A DNA stretch of 64,000 nucleotides from Alteromonas sp. KUL42. Its GTDB lineage: Bacteria; Pseudomonadota; Gammaproteobacteria; Enterobacterales; Alteromonadaceae. Under the pieces are notes generated by a model. The model saw only the letters and a list, made by a program, of their open reading frames with translations. It did no database searches and was not told where the DNA came from. The position numbers and the translations under genes were made by a program. Location: positions 248,001 to 312,000 of the forward strand of contig NZ_BJKK01000002.1 of NCBI RefSeq assembly GCF_006538325.1, written 5' to 3'. Positions 25,318-35,101 of the stretch are shown piece by piece. Positions within the stretch are counted from its first letter, which is position 1, and each line of letters opens with the position of its first letter.

Positions 25318-27417
25318 ATGCAGTTATCCGGTTATCTTCAGCGTTTCGACAAAAATCAGCTGCAAAGTTTTACTAGTGGTTTGGGTGCTCCCATTGTGCT
25401 TTTGGCCATTATGGGGATGGTTATTTTACCCATGCCGCCCTTCCTTTTGGATGTGTTATTCAGTTTTAACATCGCCTTGTCGCTGGTTATTATTCTTGTG
25501 GCAGTACTCACGCAAAAACCTGTTGATTTCGGTATTTTCCCTCTCGTTCTATTAATTGCAACTGTACTACGACTGGCCTTAAATGTAGCCTCCACGCGTG
25601 TTGTATTACTATACGGGCATGAAGGCGGTGACGCCGCCGGTAAGGTTATTGAAGCATTTGGCGCGGTGGTCATCGGTGGTAACTACGCTGTTGGTATCGT
25701 GGTATTTGCTATCCTACTTATCATCAACTTTAAAGTAGTGACCGCGGGTGCAGGTCGCATATCGGAAGTAAGTGCTCGCTTTACTTTAGATGCAATGCCT
25801 GGTAAGCAAATGGCCATTGATGCAGACTTAAATGCCGGCTATATCGACCAAGATCAAGCGCGTCAACGTCGTGAAGAAATTACCGCAGAAGCAGATTTCT
25901 ACGGCTCGATGGATGGTGCGTCAAAGTTCGTTAAAGGCGACGCTGTCGCGGGCCTTTTCATCATGCTTATTAACATCGTCGGTGGTCTTTTCATTGGCAT
26001 GATTCAACACGATTTATCATTTGGTGACGCCATTGAGATTTATACCATACTGACTATTGGTGATGGCCTAGTTGCTCAAATTCCCTCGCTTCTACTTTCT
26101 GTAGCCACCGCTATTATCGTAACCCGTGAGAATGAAACTCAAGAAATGGGTAAGGAAATTCGTGGTCAATTGGGTAACAACCAAGCGTTGTATATCTCTT
26201 CGGGTGTACTATTTGTAATGGGTATTATTCCAGGTATGCCTCACATCGCTTTTTTGGGATTCTCATTTTTGATCGCCGGTGTGGCCTATTGGCAAACTCT
26301 TCAAGAGAAGAAAAAAGCGGCTGAGCCTCAAATGCCAGATAAAGTCATGAAAGATGAATCTGTTGCGCCTGAAGTAAAAGAGTTAGGGTGGGATGACGTA
26401 CAGCAAGTCGATACTATCGGACTTGAGGTTGGCTATAGACTTATACCGCTAGTTGATAAATCACAAGGCGGGGAATTGTTGACACGAATTAAAGGTGTGC
26501 GGAAGAAGCTATCGCAAGAATTGGGCTTTCTTATTCCGCCAGTGCATATTCGCGACAATCTTGATTTGGAGCCTAATACGTACACCATCGCCATGTTAGG
26601 TGTAACTATTGGCGACTCTATTATTAGCCACGACGAAGAACTGGCTATTAACCCTGGTCAAGTATTTGGCAAACTGGAAGGTCGTGTGACAAAAGATCCT
26701 GCGTTTGGGCTGGATGCAGTTTGGATCAAACCCAATAAGCGAGAACATGCGCAAACGCTTGGTTATACCGTAGTGGATGCAGCAACGGTTGTTGCAACGC
26801 ATTTAAGCCAACTTCTTACTAATAACGCCTATCAATTATTAGGGCACGAAGAAGCACAGCAATTATTGGATATGTTAGCCAAACAGCATCCAAAACTGGT
26901 TGAAGGCTTAGTACCTGATATTCTGCCGTTAAGCACCGTTGTGAAAGTGCTTCAAACACTTCTTTTTGAAGGTGTGCCTATCCGCGATATGCGTACTATT
27001 GTACAGACGTTGAGCGAGTACGGTACGCGAAGCCAAGACCCAGATGTGCTTGTATCTGCGGTACGTATTGCACTTAAACGTCTAATTGTTCAAGAAATCA
27101 CTCAAGGCGCCAAAGAAATCCCTGTCATAACCTTGGCGCCTGAGTTGGAACAGATGTTGCATCAGTCCCTTCAGGCGGGTGGTGAAGACGGTGCTGGCAT
27201 AGAGCCAGGCTTAGCTGATAGATTGCAAAAATCGTTACAGCAAGCCAGTCAGCAGCAAGAGTTAGAAGGAGAACCTGCGGTGCTCCTAACCTCTGGCATG
27301 CTAAGACCAGTATTGTCTCGCTTCTTAAAGTATTCAGTTGTTGGGTTACATGTTCTTTCTTATCAGGAAGTACCTGACGACAAGCAAATAAAAATAGTCA
27401 GCTCGGTCGGTCAATAA
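25318..27417 (+). CDS. flhA: Flagellar export gate protein FlhA
   Basis: The 699-residue protein has about eight membrane helices in residues 1-330, with the FHIPEP hallmark region (LNVASTRVVLLYG; RFTLDAMPGKQMAID). A large cytoplasmic domain (about 360-699) forms the nonameric docking ring for export chaperones. Length and motifs are typical. It begins the flhA-flhF-flhG-fliA transcription group. Confidence 0.95.
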   Translation: MQLSGYLQRFDKNQLQSFTSGLGAPIVLLAIMGMVILPMPPFLLDVLFSFNIALSLVIILVAVLTQKPVDFGIFPLVLLIATVLRLALNVASTRVVLLYGHEGGDAAGKVIEAFGAVVIGGNYAVGIVVFAILLIINFKVVTAGAGRISEVSARFTLDAMPGKQMAIDADLNAGYIDQDQARQRREEITAEADFYGSMDGASKFVKGDAVAGLFIMLINIVGGLFIGMIQHDLSFGDAIEIYTILTIGDGLVAQIPSLLLSVATAIIVTRENETQEMGKEIRGQLGNNQALYISSGVLFVMGIIPGMPHIAFLGFSFLIAGVAYWQTLQEKKKAAEPQMPDKVMKDESVAPEVKELGWDDVQQVDTIGLEVGYRLIPLVDKSQGGELLTRIKGVRKKLSQELGFLIPPVHIRDNLDLEPNTYTIAMLGVTIGDSIISHDEELAINPGQVFGKLEGRVTKDPAFGLDAVWIKPNKREHAQTLGYTVVDAATVVATHLSQLLTNNAYQLLGHEEAQQLLDMLAKQHPKLVEGLVPDILPLSTVVKVLQTLLFEGVPIRDMRTIVQTLSEYGTRSQDPDVLVSAVRIALKRLIVQEITQGAKEIPVITLAPELEQMLHQSLQAGGEDGAGIEPGLADRLQKSLQQASQQQELEGEPAVLLTSGMLRPVLSRFLKYSVVGLHVLSYQEVPDDKQIKIVSSVGQ

Positions 27418-27447
27418 ACTGACGCTGGGTGAGTGGAGAAGGTTGCA

Positions 27448-28845
27448 ATGAAAATTAGACGTTTCTTTGGCAAAGACATGCGTGAGGCTTTAAGCCAAGT
27501 TAAAGCAGAGCTAGGTAGCGATGCCGTCATTATGTCAAATCGCAAGGTTGCTGATGGTATTGAGCTCGTTGCTGCCTACGACAAAGAGCCCGAAGCCAAA
27601 CTCGCTGTGGCCAAACCTTCACCGAAAGCTCCAGGTCAAAAGCCAGTGCCAAGCTTAAGTGAAATCATCGGTGATGATGGCCCTGATAGTTTAAAAGCAT
27701 TGCTTGAAAAGCAGCATGGTGGCACAAAAGCGAATAACGCTTATAGTGCAGCACAACCCTCACCCGCTAACGTTAAACGAGCCCATGACATTGCTTCTCA
27801 CTTAAACTTCTCTGATGAGTTTATGGATGAAGTGGCTTCAGAAACGAGTGGCAGTCAATCTTTTGATGAGCCAGATGCATTTTCCGCCCATCAAGCATCA
27901 AGCCTCAGTGAATCAGCGAGTCATTCATCTTCAGAGCTAGCGCAGATTAAAGCTGAACTTGCATCGCTACGTGACGTGCTGCAATATCAAGTTGCCGACT
28001 TAATGGAAGCAAAAAATAAGCGTCACAAACCGGTACATCAATATCTTGTCACAAGATTGACGGACATGGGGTTGAGTCACGCGTTGGCGAATCAGTTGAT
28101 TAGTTACACGCCTGCTCATTACAATGAAAGGGATGCGTGGGTTTATCTTCTTAACCTATTGGCTAATCGAATAAATGTAACCGGAAATGATATACTTACC
28201 GCGCAAGGTGCAGTTGCGTTAGTCGGACCTACAGGAACGGGTAAAACAACCACAGTTGCGAAGCTAGCAGCGCGCTATGCACAAAAATATGGTGCAGATT
28301 CTGTAGCAATGATAACAATAGATACGTATCGAATTGCTGCCTATGAGCAACTTGCGACATACGGAAAAATCATTGGTTGTACAGTGAGGAAGGCGCAAAC
28401 TAGCGAAGAGTTAGCTGATCTGTTATTCCAGCTACGCCACAAGAGATTAATATTGATTGATACTGCGGGTTTTAGTCAGCGAGATAGTCGATTAATTAAA
28501 CAAGTTAAGCAGTTTGATAACGGCCAAATGCCAAATGTGAAAAAATATTTGGTAGCGCAGGCCAATACACAATATCCTGCTTTACAGAGAATAATTGAAG
28601 CTTATGATGGTATTGAACTAAGTGGCTGTATTTTCACAAAGTTAGATGAGTGCTACTCTTTGGGAGAAGTGCTAAGTGCAGCAGTTGAATATCAATTACC
28701 GGTTAGCTATGTCACCGATGGTCAACAAGTACCAGAAGACATTAAGGTTGCAGAAGCAAAATCTTTAGTTTCTGCTGCAGCAAAGCTTTATAAAAAGTAC
28801 GGTTTGAATCATACTAGTGGTAACAACGCCATTAAAACAGCATAA
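27448..28845 (+). CDS. flhF: Polar flagellum positioning GTPase FlhF
   Basis: ATG 27448 is preferred over GTG 27433; GGAGAAGG precedes it. The 465-residue protein begins MKIRRFFGKDMREAL, the conserved N-terminus. A variable linker follows, and then an SRP-type NG GTPase with P-loop GPTGTGKTT, TIDTYRIAAYEQL, DTAG and TKLDE. FlhF marks the pole where the flagellum is built. It lies directly upstream of its antagonist flhG. Confidence 0.93.
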   Translation: MKIRRFFGKDMREALSQVKAELGSDAVIMSNRKVADGIELVAAYDKEPEAKLAVAKPSPKAPGQKPVPSLSEIIGDDGPDSLKALLEKQHGGTKANNAYSAAQPSPANVKRAHDIASHLNFSDEFMDEVASETSGSQSFDEPDAFSAHQASSLSESASHSSSELAQIKAELASLRDVLQYQVADLMEAKNKRHKPVHQYLVTRLTDMGLSHALANQLISYTPAHYNERDAWVYLLNLLANRINVTGNDILTAQGAVALVGPTGTGKTTTVAKLAARYAQKYGADSVAMITIDTYRIAAYEQLATYGKIIGCTVRKAQTSEELADLLFQLRHKRLILIDTAGFSQRDSRLIKQVKQFDNGQMPNVKKYLVAQANTQYPALQRIIEAYDGIELSGCIFTKLDECYSLGEVLSAAVEYQLPVSYVTDGQQVPEDIKVAEAKSLVSAAAKLYKKYGLNHTSGNNAIKTA

Positions 28846-28851
28846 AGTAGT

Positions 28852-29718
28852 ATGATTGACGACCAAGCGAGTAGCTTAAGAAAAATGAAGCAATCACGGT
28901 TAATCAAAGTTATTGCCGTCACCGGAGGTAAAGGTGGCGTCGGTAAAACAAATATAACACTCAATACAGCGATCGCGATGGCGAAGCAGGGTAAACGAGT
29001 TATGGTTCTCGATGCGGACTTAGGGCTAGCAAACGTCGATGTTATGCTAGGTCTTCGTGTCGAAAAAAACTTGGCACACGTTCTATCAGGCGAATGTACC
29101 CTTGATGAAGTATTGGTTACAGGTCCTCATGGTATCAAAATTGCTCCAGCAACGTCTGGAACTCAGTCGATGGCGGAACTATCTCCTACTCAGCATGCAG
29201 GACTTATTCGCGCATTTAGTGAGCTGCGTTCGCAAATAGATGTACTTATTGTCGATACAGCCGCGGGCATTTCCGACATGGTGTTAAGCTTTTCAAAGGC
29301 ATCTCAAGATATCATGGTTGTGGTGTGTGACGAACCTACCTCACTGACCGATGCTTACGCACTCATTAAGATTTTGAATCGTGAACACGGGGTATTCCGA
29401 TTTAAAATAGTTGCAAACATGGTACGCGACCTTCGAGAAGGGCAAGAGCTTTTTAGTAAGTTAAGCAAAGTGACAGGGCGCTTTTTGGATGTTGCGCTAG
29501 AATTAGTAGCAACGGTACCATTTGATGAAAATATTCGGAAGGCAGTGAGAAAACAGACGGCTATAGTGGATGCATACCCAAGCTCACCGGCTGCGGTAGC
29601 GATTACTCAGTTAGCCAATAAGGCGCTATCTTGGCCCATTCCAGCGCAACCAGGTGGTCATTTAGAGTTTTTCATTGAGCAGTTAGTGGCAGAGAAAGCA
29701 GTAGGAAACCAGCGTTGA
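28852..29718 (+). CDS. flhG: Flagellar number regulator FlhG (FleN), MinD-type ATPase
   Basis: The 288-residue protein has the deviant Walker A GGKGGVGKTN, VLDADLGLANVDVMLGL and DTAAGISDMV, typical of FlhG/MinD ATPases. FlhG limits flagellum number and in this family inhibits FlrA/FleQ. The TGA stop overlaps the TTG start of fliA. Confidence 0.93.
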   Translation: MIDDQASSLRKMKQSRLIKVIAVTGGKGGVGKTNITLNTAIAMAKQGKRVMVLDADLGLANVDVMLGLRVEKNLAHVLSGECTLDEVLVTGPHGIKIAPATSGTQSMAELSPTQHAGLIRAFSELRSQIDVLIVDTAAGISDMVLSFSKASQDIMVVVCDEPTSLTDAYALIKILNREHGVFRFKIVANMVRDLREGQELFSKLSKVTGRFLDVALELVATVPFDENIRKAVRKQTAIVDAYPSSPAAVAITQLANKALSWPIPAQPGGHLEFFIEQLVAEKAVGNQR

Positions 29719-30446
29719 ATAGCAAAGCGGCCGCTTATCAACAACAAACTGATAAGTCGCAATTAGTTGAAAGACATGCTTCATTAGTTAAACGGATCGC
29801 TCATCATTTGATGGCGCGTTTACCGTCGAGTGTTCTTGTCGATGACTTAATCCAATCCGGTATGATTGGATTGCTTGAAGCAGCGCGTAATTTTGACGGT
29901 TCAAAAGGCGCAAGTTTTGAAACGTTTGCCGGAATACGTATTCGCGGTGCTATGCTAGACGAAATACGAAAGGGCGATTGGACTCCCCGTTCTGTGCATC
30001 GAAATGGCAGAGCCATTACTGAGGCTATTTCACTTGTTGAAAGTGAGACTGGTAGAGATGCAAGAGATTCAGATATTGCTGCTAAGCTAAACGTTAGTTT
30101 ACAGGATTATCATCAAATGCTGAATGAGGTAAATGCGGGTAAGCTAATAGGCATTGAAGACTTAGGTGTGTCAGAAGATGTTATTTCCACTGAACAGAAT
30201 AGAGGAAGTGACGCACCGTTAGAAGATTTGATGCAAGGAGCTTTCCAACGAGCGCTAGCACATGCAATTACAACATTACCTGAGCGGGAAGCGATTGTGC
30301 TTTCCTTATACTATGATGAAGAATTAAACTTACGTGAAATAGGTGAAGTCCTTGATGTAAGTGAATCAAGAGTAAGCCAAATTCACAGTCAGGCCATGTT
30401 AAAACTCAAATCGCGAATGAAGTCGTGGCAAGCTGACGAAGAATAG
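29715..30446 (+). CDS. fliA: Flagellar sigma factor FliA (sigma-28)
   Basis: The 243-residue protein has sigma region 2 (LVKRIAHHLMARLPSSV, DLIQSGMIGLLEA) and region 4 with ESRVSQIHSQAML. The start is a TTG at 29715 that overlaps the flhG stop (TTGA), with AGGA eight bases upstream. A TTG start and this overlap suggest translational coupling to flhG. FliA directs late flagellin and chemotaxis genes and is held by FlgM until the hook is complete. Confidence 0.93.
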   Translation: MNSKAAAYQQQTDKSQLVERHASLVKRIAHHLMARLPSSVLVDDLIQSGMIGLLEAARNFDGSKGASFETFAGIRIRGAMLDEIRKGDWTPRSVHRNGRAITEAISLVESETGRDARDSDIAAKLNVSLQDYHQMLNEVNAGKLIGIEDLGVSEDVISTEQNRGSDAPLEDLMQGAFQRALAHAITTLPEREAIVLSLYYDEELNLREIGEVLDVSESRVSQIHSQAMLKLKSRMKSWQADEE

Positions 30447-30482
30447 ATATTAATAACAATTAACCCCTCACTGGAGGCTATT

Positions 30483-30866
30483 TTGGATAAAAGTATGAAG
30501 ATTCTTGTGGTCGATGACTTTTCTACCATGAGACGTATCATAAAAAACCTGCTTAAAGACTTGGGTTTCTCCAACATCCAGGAAGCGGATGACGGTAGTA
30601 CAGCGTTGCCAATGCTTCAACAAGGTGACTTTGATTTTGTTGTAACCGATTGGAACATGCCGGGTATGCAAGGCATTGACTTACTTAGAGCTATTCGTGC
30701 AGACGACAAGCTTAAGCATTTGCCGGTGCTTATGGTTACTGCTGAAGCCAAGAAAGAGCAAATTGTCGCTGCTGCGCAAGCTGGTGTGAATGGTTACGTA
30801 GTTAAACCGTTTACAGCCGCAACGCTAAAAGAAAAGTTAGATAAAATTTTCGAACGTTTAGGTTGA
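30483..30866 (+). CDS. cheY: Chemotaxis response regulator CheY
   Basis: The start is TTG 30483, five bases after GGAGG, giving [18 protein letters not shown]; an ATG at 30495 would shorten it by four residues. The 127-residue single receiver domain has Asp11/Asp12, phospho-acceptor Asp56 (VTDWNMPG), and the Thr and Lys of VTAEAKKEQ and VKPFTA. Phosphorylated by CheA, it binds FliM to reverse the motor. Confidence 0.95.
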   Translation: MDKSMKILVVDDFSTMRRIIKNLLKDLGFSNIQEADDGSTALPMLQQGDFDFVVTDWNMPGMQGIDLLRAIRADDKLKHLPVLMVTAEAKKEQIVAAAQAGVNGYVVKPFTAATLKEKLDKIFERLG

Positions 30867-30900
30867 TCCAGACGCTCACCAGAGAAACGAGGTTTACTGG

Positions 30901-31656
30901 ATGTCACCGAATGTAAACGTTCCAATTTCGTTAGAAGAAGCAAAGCAACTTGTTGCTTACCTTGAAGAAGGTGATAACGCTTCTGCTAACGCACTACTTG
31001 ATGCTGCATCAATGAAGGAAAACGTTGAGCTGTTTGCAGAAGTAGGAAAGTTAACGCGTCAGCTTCATGACGCTTTGAATAATTTTCAAATTGATGATCG
31101 TATCAAGAATTTAGCTACTGACGATATTCCTGATGCGCAATCCCGCCTAACATACGTTATTGAAGAAACTGAGAAAGCTGCTAATACTACAATGGATGCA
31201 GTAGAAGCGAGTATGCCGATAGCCGAAACCATTGCTGCGCGAATCGAAAAGATAATGCCAGAGTGGAAGAAGCTAATGAACCGCCAGATAGAGCTTGGTG
31301 AGTTTAAGGCACTGTGTGCTGACTTGGATGAACTGTTAGAGAACAGTGCGGAGCAATCTGCTCAACTCACACAGCTTCTTACCGAAGTGTTAATGGCGCA
31401 AGGATATCAAGATTTAACCGGTCAGGTTATTCGTCGAGTCATCGACCTGGTTAAAGAGGTTGAAGACAGTTTGGTGAACATGTTGACCATGTTTGGCGAA
31501 CGTGAAGGAACAGAGCTTACTAAATCATCGAGCGTTAAGGCCGATAAGAGTAATAGTGTAGAGGCAGAAGGCCCAATCATTGATGCTGAAAATCGCGATG
31601 ATGTGGTGTCTGGTCAAGATGATGTAGATGATCTTCTGTCGAGCTTAGGTTTTTAG
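30901..31656 (+). CDS. cheZ: CheY phosphatase CheZ
   Basis: The 251-residue helical protein has the active-site segment GYQDLTGQVIRRV, with the catalytic Gln in QDLTGQ. The C-terminal CheY-binding peptide DDLLSSLGF matches the E. coli tail closely. It removes phosphate from CheY. It is 34 bases after cheY and 12 before cheA. Confidence 0.94.
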   Translation: MSPNVNVPISLEEAKQLVAYLEEGDNASANALLDAASMKENVELFAEVGKLTRQLHDALNNFQIDDRIKNLATDDIPDAQSRLTYVIEETEKAANTTMDAVEASMPIAETIAARIEKIMPEWKKLMNRQIELGEFKALCADLDELLENSAEQSAQLTQLLTEVLMAQGYQDLTGQVIRRVIDLVKEVEDSLVNMLTMFGEREGTELTKSSSVKADKSNSVEAEGPIIDAENRDDVVSGQDDVDDLLSSLGF

Positions 31657-31668
31657 GGGAGCGGGCGC

Positions 31669-33915
31669 ATGTCGTTTGATGTTGACGAGGATATATTACA
31701 GGACTTTTTGGTTGAGGCCGGAGAGATACTTGAACAATTACAAGAACAGCTCGTTGATCTTGAGAACAATCCAGAAGACGCGGATTTGCTTAACGCAATT
31801 TTCCGAGGTTATCACACGGTTAAAGGTGGTGCGGGGTTTTTATCCCTAACCGAGCTTGTTGAAATATGTCATGGCGCTGAAAACGTATTCGACGTTATGC
31901 GTAACGGGCAAAGATCACTGACTCCGGAGTTGATGGACACTATTTTACAAGCTACTGATGTGGTTGTAGAAATGTTCGAGCGCGTGAAGTCACGAGAGCC
32001 GCTAGAAAGTGCGGACGCGCGTCTTGTAGATTTGCTTCACAAACTAAGTCGCCCTGAAACTCCTGATGAAAATATCTTCGGTACAGAAAGCGCAGCGGTT
32101 GTCCCAGAAGCCACGGAGGTTGAAGAAGAATCAGAGTTTCTCATCGACGACGATTCTCCTGCTCCTTCATCAAGTGGCGGTATCGATGAAATTACCGAAG
32201 ATGAATTTGAAGCTCTACTCGATGAGTTACACGGCTCAGGTGCGCCAGGTAAGTCGCAAGCACCAACGCCAAGCGAAAGCGTGCCTTCACCTTCAACACC
32301 CCCAGCTCCATCTCTAAACGACAGTGACGATATTACTGACGAAGAATTTGAAGCCTTGTTAGATGATTTGCATGGAAAAGGCAAGTTTGGCGGTAGCGAC
32401 GAGCCAGCTGCTGCTAGCACATCGTCTACACCTACACCAGCGGTCAATACAGCTAGTGATGAAGAAATCACTGATGATGAGTTCGAGGCGTTATTAGATC
32501 AACTTCACGGTTCTGGTCAGGGCCCTAGTAAAGCAGCTGCAGAACCTGCGCCTCCTCCGGCTAAGAAAGCCGAACCTGTGGTTGATAAAGCGGCCACAGA
32601 GGCAGTTAATAAAGCAAAAGAACAAGCTGCGGCAGCGTCTAAGCCGGTACCCGCTCCGCAGAAAGCTGTGGCTAAGCCTACTCCTGCTGCAAAAGAAGCG
32701 CCGAAGAAAGAAGAGAAAAAAGCAGCTCCTTCTGCTCCGCCTGCTGAAACGACAGTTCGGGTTGACACCAAGCGCCTAGATCAAATTATGAATATGGTTG
32801 GTGAGCTGGTGCTCGTGCGTAATCGTCTGATTAGCTTGGGTATCAACAGTAACGACGAAAGTATGTCGAAAGCCATTGCCAACCTAGATGTGGTAACGGG
32901 AGATCTTCAGGGCGCGGTAATGAAAACGCGTATGCAACCGATTAAAAAGGTTTTCGGTCGCTTTCCTCGTGTTGTTAGAGATTTGGCAAGAAGTCTGAAA
33001 AAGGAAATCACCCTTGAGTTAGTGGGTGAAGAAACAGACTTAGACAAAAACTTAGTAGAGGCACTTGCCGATCCATTAGTTCACTTGGTAAGAAACTCTG
33101 TTGACCATGGTATCGAGATGCCCGATGACCGTGCTGCTGCGGGCAAACCTCGAATGGGAACGGTTCAATTAGCTGCTTCGCAAGAAGGCGATCATATTCT
33201 GCTTACTATCGAAGATGATGGTAAGGGAATGGACCCAGAAAAGCTCAAAGAGATCGCAATTAAGCGCGGTGTACTTGATGCTGATGCTGCCGCTAGAATG
33301 TCTGATGTAGAAGCATTTAATCTGATTTTTGCCCCTGGTTTCTCCACCAAAACTGAGATAAGTGATATTTCCGGTCGTGGTGTGGGTATGGACGTGGTGA
33401 AAACCAAGATCAACCAGCTCAACGGTACGGTTAATATTGACTCCCAATTAGGGAAAGGCACACGCCTTGATATTAAAGTACCACTCACACTGGCTATTTT
33501 ACCTACGCTTATGATTGTGGTTGGTAAACAGACATTTGCTTTGCCATTAGGTGCGGTGAACGAAATCATTAATATGGACATCAAGAAAACGAATACTGTA
33601 GATGGCCAGTTAACAATGATTGTACGCTCAAAGGCAATACCGCTGTTCTTCCTTGGAGAGTGGCTAATACGTGGTCCCAAAAATATTGATAGAGAAAAAG
33701 GGCACGTAGTTGTGGTACAAATTGGCACACAACAAGTCGGCTTCGTGGTGGATGCACTAATTGGGCAAGAAGAAGTGGTCATTAAGCCATTAGATGCATT
33801 GTTGCAAGGCACGCCGGGAATGGCGGGGGCAACCATAACTTCTGATGGTGGCATAGCGCTAATTTTGGATGTTCCGAGCCTTCTCAAGCGGTATGCGCGC
33901 AAACCCCTGAAATAG
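31669..33915 (+). CDS. cheA: Chemotaxis histidine kinase CheA with three linker repeats
   Basis: The 748-residue protein has the P1 Hpt domain (1-130; phospho-acceptor His49 in YHTVKGG). The linker is about 230 residues, then P3 dimerisation (from about 365, VDTKRLDQIMNMVGELVLV). The P4 ATPase follows (HLVRNSVDHGIE, GRGVGMDVV), and then P5, CheW-like (about 610-745). The linker contains three copies of ITxxEFEALLDxLHGxG at 175, 222 and 267, separated by Pro/Ser/Ala-rich stretches, then an Ala/Lys/Pro-rich run. No classical P2 domain is visible. In Vibrio this linker holds the segment contacted by ParP, encoded just downstream here. Confidence 0.95.
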   Translation: MSFDVDEDILQDFLVEAGEILEQLQEQLVDLENNPEDADLLNAIFRGYHTVKGGAGFLSLTELVEICHGAENVFDVMRNGQRSLTPELMDTILQATDVVVEMFERVKSREPLESADARLVDLLHKLSRPETPDENIFGTESAAVVPEATEVEEESEFLIDDDSPAPSSSGGIDEITEDEFEALLDELHGSGAPGKSQAPTPSESVPSPSTPPAPSLNDSDDITDEEFEALLDDLHGKGKFGGSDEPAAASTSSTPTPAVNTASDEEITDDEFEALLDQLHGSGQGPSKAAAEPAPPPAKKAEPVVDKAATEAVNKAKEQAAAASKPVPAPQKAVAKPTPAAKEAPKKEEKKAAPSAPPAETTVRVDTKRLDQIMNMVGELVLVRNRLISLGINSNDESMSKAIANLDVVTGDLQGAVMKTRMQPIKKVFGRFPRVVRDLARSLKKEITLELVGEETDLDKNLVEALADPLVHLVRNSVDHGIEMPDDRAAAGKPRMGTVQLAASQEGDHILLTIEDDGKGMDPEKLKEIAIKRGVLDADAAARMSDVEAFNLIFAPGFSTKTEISDISGRGVGMDVVKTKINQLNGTVNIDSQLGKGTRLDIKVPLTLAILPTLMIVVGKQTFALPLGAVNEIINMDIKKTNTVDGQLTMIVRSKAIPLFFLGEWLIRGPKNIDREKGHVVVVQIGTQQVGFVVDALIGQEEVVIKPLDALLQGTPGMAGATITSDGGIALILDVPSLLKRYARKPLK

Positions 33916-33943
33916 GGTGATACATTGATAGGAATAACAATCC

Positions 33944-35074
33944 ATGGTCTTTAAAGTCCTGGTCGTGGACGATTCTACGTTTTATCGTCGTCGTGTAAAA
34001 GACATACTCGACGCCGATAGAGAATTAGAAGTTGTTGGTGAAGCCAGAAATGGGCGTGATGCGCTCGAAAAAATAGAATCGCTCTCCCCAGATGTCATCA
34101 CAATGGATGTTGAAATGCCCATAATGGATGGTATCTCTGCTGTGAAAGCAATCATGGAGAAGCGACCAACGCCAATCTTGATGTTTTCTTCACTAACTCA
34201 TCATGGAGCTCAGGCGACCCTTGATGCGTTGGAGGCTGGGGCGTTAGATTTCCTTCCAAAGAAGTTTGAGGACATTGCTCAAGATAGAAAAGACGCAACG
34301 CGCTTACTTTGTACTAAAGTACGCTTGATTGCACGACGGGGTATTGGTTTAAAGCGACCTACTTATCGCTCTATAGAACCAAGAAGACTACCAGAGAATG
34401 CGCCAAAACCTGCGTTTTTTAAATCGTCGGGTTTATTGTCAGGACGAAAAGACGCGGCAATACAGCCTACTGTTTCCTCTGTACGCGCTTCTGGTAAGCA
34501 TTATAAGTGCTTAGCAATTGGAGCTTCAACGGGGGGACCTGTTGCGCTACAAAAGGTATTGGCGCCATTACCTGCAAGTTTTCCTTACCCAATATTGTTA
34601 GTGCAACATATGCCTGGAACATTTACTTCAGCATTTGCACAGCGATTAGATTCCAATTGTAATATTAGCGTCAAAGAAGCTGAAAATGGGGATGTGTTAG
34701 CGCCTGGTAAAGCCTATTTAGCGCCAGGTGGCAAACAGATGCTTATCGAAGTGGTTGGTATGCAAAAGCGTATTTCAATTGTCGACGCAAACTTGGCAGA
34801 TAAAGTAAGTTATAAGCCTAGTGTAGATCTTACTTTCAGCTCTGTGGCTCGCGCATATGGCGGTGATGTACTTGGTGTGATACTTACAGGAATGGGCGCT
34901 GACGGTCGAGAAGGGTGTCGTATATTAAAAGACCTCGGTGCGACAATATGGGCACAAGACCAAGATTCCTGTGTGGTTTACGGAATGCCACAAGCCGTTG
35001 CTGCTGCCAATATATCATCAAAGAATATTAGTATTGATGATATGAGTAGTTGCATCCAAGCTGAAATGCGTTAA
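33944..35074 (+). CDS. cheB: Chemoreceptor methylesterase CheB
   Basis: The 376-residue protein has a receiver domain (phospho-acceptor Asp55 in ITMDVEMP) and a C-terminal esterase/deamidase domain. The esterase domain carries GASTGGP (catalytic Ser), the [12 protein letters not shown] region (catalytic His) and GMGADGREG (catalytic Asp). It removes methyl groups from chemoreceptors when phosphorylated by CheA. No cheR lies in this window. Confidence 0.95.
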   Translation: MVFKVLVVDDSTFYRRRVKDILDADRELEVVGEARNGRDALEKIESLSPDVITMDVEMPIMDGISAVKAIMEKRPTPILMFSSLTHHGAQATLDALEAGALDFLPKKFEDIAQDRKDATRLLCTKVRLIARRGIGLKRPTYRSIEPRRLPENAPKPAFFKSSGLLSGRKDAAIQPTVSSVRASGKHYKCLAIGASTGGPVALQKVLAPLPASFPYPILLVQHMPGTFTSAFAQRLDSNCNISVKEAENGDVLAPGKAYLAPGGKQMLIEVVGMQKRISIVDANLADKVSYKPSVDLTFSSVARAYGGDVLGVILTGMGADGREGCRILKDLGATIWAQDQDSCVVYGMPQAVAAANISSKNISIDDMSSCIQAEMR

Positions 35075-35101
35075 TAAGCAACGTATTATGGATAAGAAAC
35101 T

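Noticed and set aside
33192..33902. 236-codon minus-strand open frame opposite cheA
   Set aside because: It lies wholly opposite the conserved P3-P5 part of cheA, has Ser/Ile/Pro-rich random composition and no family pattern.
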